Below, one piece after another: positions 63,520 through 64,000 of a stretch of DNA of 64,000 nucleotides. Numbering within the stretch: position 1 is the first letter of the stretch; every line of letters begins with the position of its first letter. Source of the stretch: Xanthomonas sp. Leaf148 (GTDB taxonomy: Bacteria > Pseudomonadota > Gammaproteobacteria > Xanthomonadales > Xanthomonadaceae); contig NZ_LMOP01000001.1 of NCBI RefSeq assembly GCF_001423585.1, positions 434,001-498,000 of the forward strand, written 5' to 3'. Under the pieces are notes generated by a model. That model was not told the origin of the DNA and made no database searches. It saw only the letters and a list, made by a program, of their open reading frames with translations. The position numbers and the translations under genes were made by a program.

Positions 63520-64000
63520 GTGCCGAGCACTGGACTCGACCCCCGCGCCGCAACGCCTCAACCCTCGCCCACACGTCGTGGCTGGGTTGCATCGCGCATC
63601 GGTAGCCTGCGTCGCTGGGTAGATTCGCAAACCGATGAGCCATTGGACGAGGCGCGCGCCGATCGTATCGACTGGCTGCGCGCCCTGCCCTTCATCGCGC
63701 TGCATGTGGCCTGCCTGTCGGTGATCTGGGTGGGCGCATCGTGGTTTGCGGTCGCCCTCGCACTGGCGCTGTACGCGCTGCGCATGTTCGCGCTCACCGG
63801 CTTCTATCACCGCTATTTTTCTCATCGCGCGTTCAAGACCTCGCGCGTGTTGCAGTTCGTGTTTGCCGCCATCGGTGCAACGTGCGTGCAGCGAGGGCCG
63901 CTGTGGTGGGCGGCGCATCACCGCAACCACCACCGGCATACCGACACCGGCCGCGACCCGCATTCGCCGGCCCAGCACGGGTTCTGGTGGAGCCACACCG
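63520..64000 (+). CDS. Acyl-CoA (delta-9-type) fatty acid desaturase, 5' part
   Basis: A GTG-started frame running off the right edge (160 codons present). It is a membrane fatty acid desaturase: hydrophobic segment about 55-90, first His box H97-RYFS-H102 (HxxxxH), second His box HRNHH at 134-138 (HxxHH). The third His box lies beyond the window. Preceded by GGAGAACC, 8 nt before GTG. It introduces a double bond into acyl-CoA chains, adjusting membrane fluidity; it may be linked to the sigma/anti-sigma pair upstream, but this is unproven. Confidence 0.88.
   Translation, partial: MPSTGLDPRAATPQPSPTRRGWVASRIGSLRRWVDSQTDEPLDEARADRIDWLRALPFIALHVACLSVIWVGASWFAVALALALYALRMFALTGFYHRYFSHRAFKTSRVLQFVFAAIGATCVQRGPLWWAAHHRNHHRHTDTGRDPHSPAQHGFWWSHT

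Noticed and set aside
1-64000. tRNA or rRNA genes, insertion sequences, prophage
   Set aside because: No cloverleaf with a T-loop (GGTTCGA-type) outside coding sequence, no transposase or integrase motifs, and no phage genes were seen.

Overview
The window is GC-rich chromosomal DNA, almost certainly from a Xanthomonas-type gammaproteobacterium (Xanthomonadaceae). This rests on the recognisable conserved gene block, the high GC, and the dispersed GGGATTC/GGGAATC-type intergenic repeats that I associate with this genus. No tRNA, rRNA, CRISPR array, insertion sequence or prophage was recognised.

Layout. (1) 1-8023, minus strand: map-glnD-dapD-membrane protein-arsC/spx-like, then dapE, then the start of asnB, which runs off the left edge. 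This is nitrogen signalling, lysine/diaminopimelate synthesis and asparagine synthesis. Between dapE and asnB lies what reads as a complete asparagine attenuator: a 29-codon leader peptide with six Asn codons, a perfect 28-bp terminator palindrome with a U tract, and a 14-nt segment in the leader that can form a competing antiterminator. This is the most interesting observation. (2) 8264-14122, plus: a chaperone/usher locus of the spore-coat-protein-U (Csu-like) type (pilin, chaperone, usher, two-domain tip adhesin, small secreted protein, second chaperone), preceded by a good sigma-54-type -24/-12 match. (3) 14164-36085, plus: the envelope/translation block rpsB-tsf, (HDOD-GGDEF gene), pyrH-frr-uppS-cdsA-dxr-rseP-bamA, (small secreted protein on the minus strand), lpxD-fabZ-lpxA-lpxB-rnhB-dnaE-accA. 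It matches the E. coli order except that skp is absent between bamA and lpxD. (4) 36150-50831: assorted genes separated by repeat-filled gaps: TPR membrane protein, HemJ/CopD-like protein, methyltransferase, intracellular PHB depolymerase, PadR regulator with its membrane partner, alginate-export-like porin, DUF502, YhhQ queuosine-precursor transporter, DUF885 peptidase, mmuP-mmuM, YaeR. (5) 50983-64000: ABC ATPase plus an ABC permease fused to an M1 aminopeptidase, DUF2147 protein, metG, HAD phosphatase, a soluble orphan RnfB, a secreted unknown, DUF4345, an ECF sigma/anti-sigma pair and the 5' part of an acyl-CoA desaturase.

How the genes work together: the central block makes undecaprenyl-PP, CDP-diacylglycerol, MEP isoprenoids, lipid A and the BAM machinery together with ribosome and replication components. 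The minus-strand block couples PII uridylylation, DAP synthesis and Asn synthesis. Three dispersed repeat families occupy most gaps after 29 kb, and one has been captured into the ends of lpxB and rnhB. Functions are assigned from motifs and gene order by eye; no database search or structure prediction was run.
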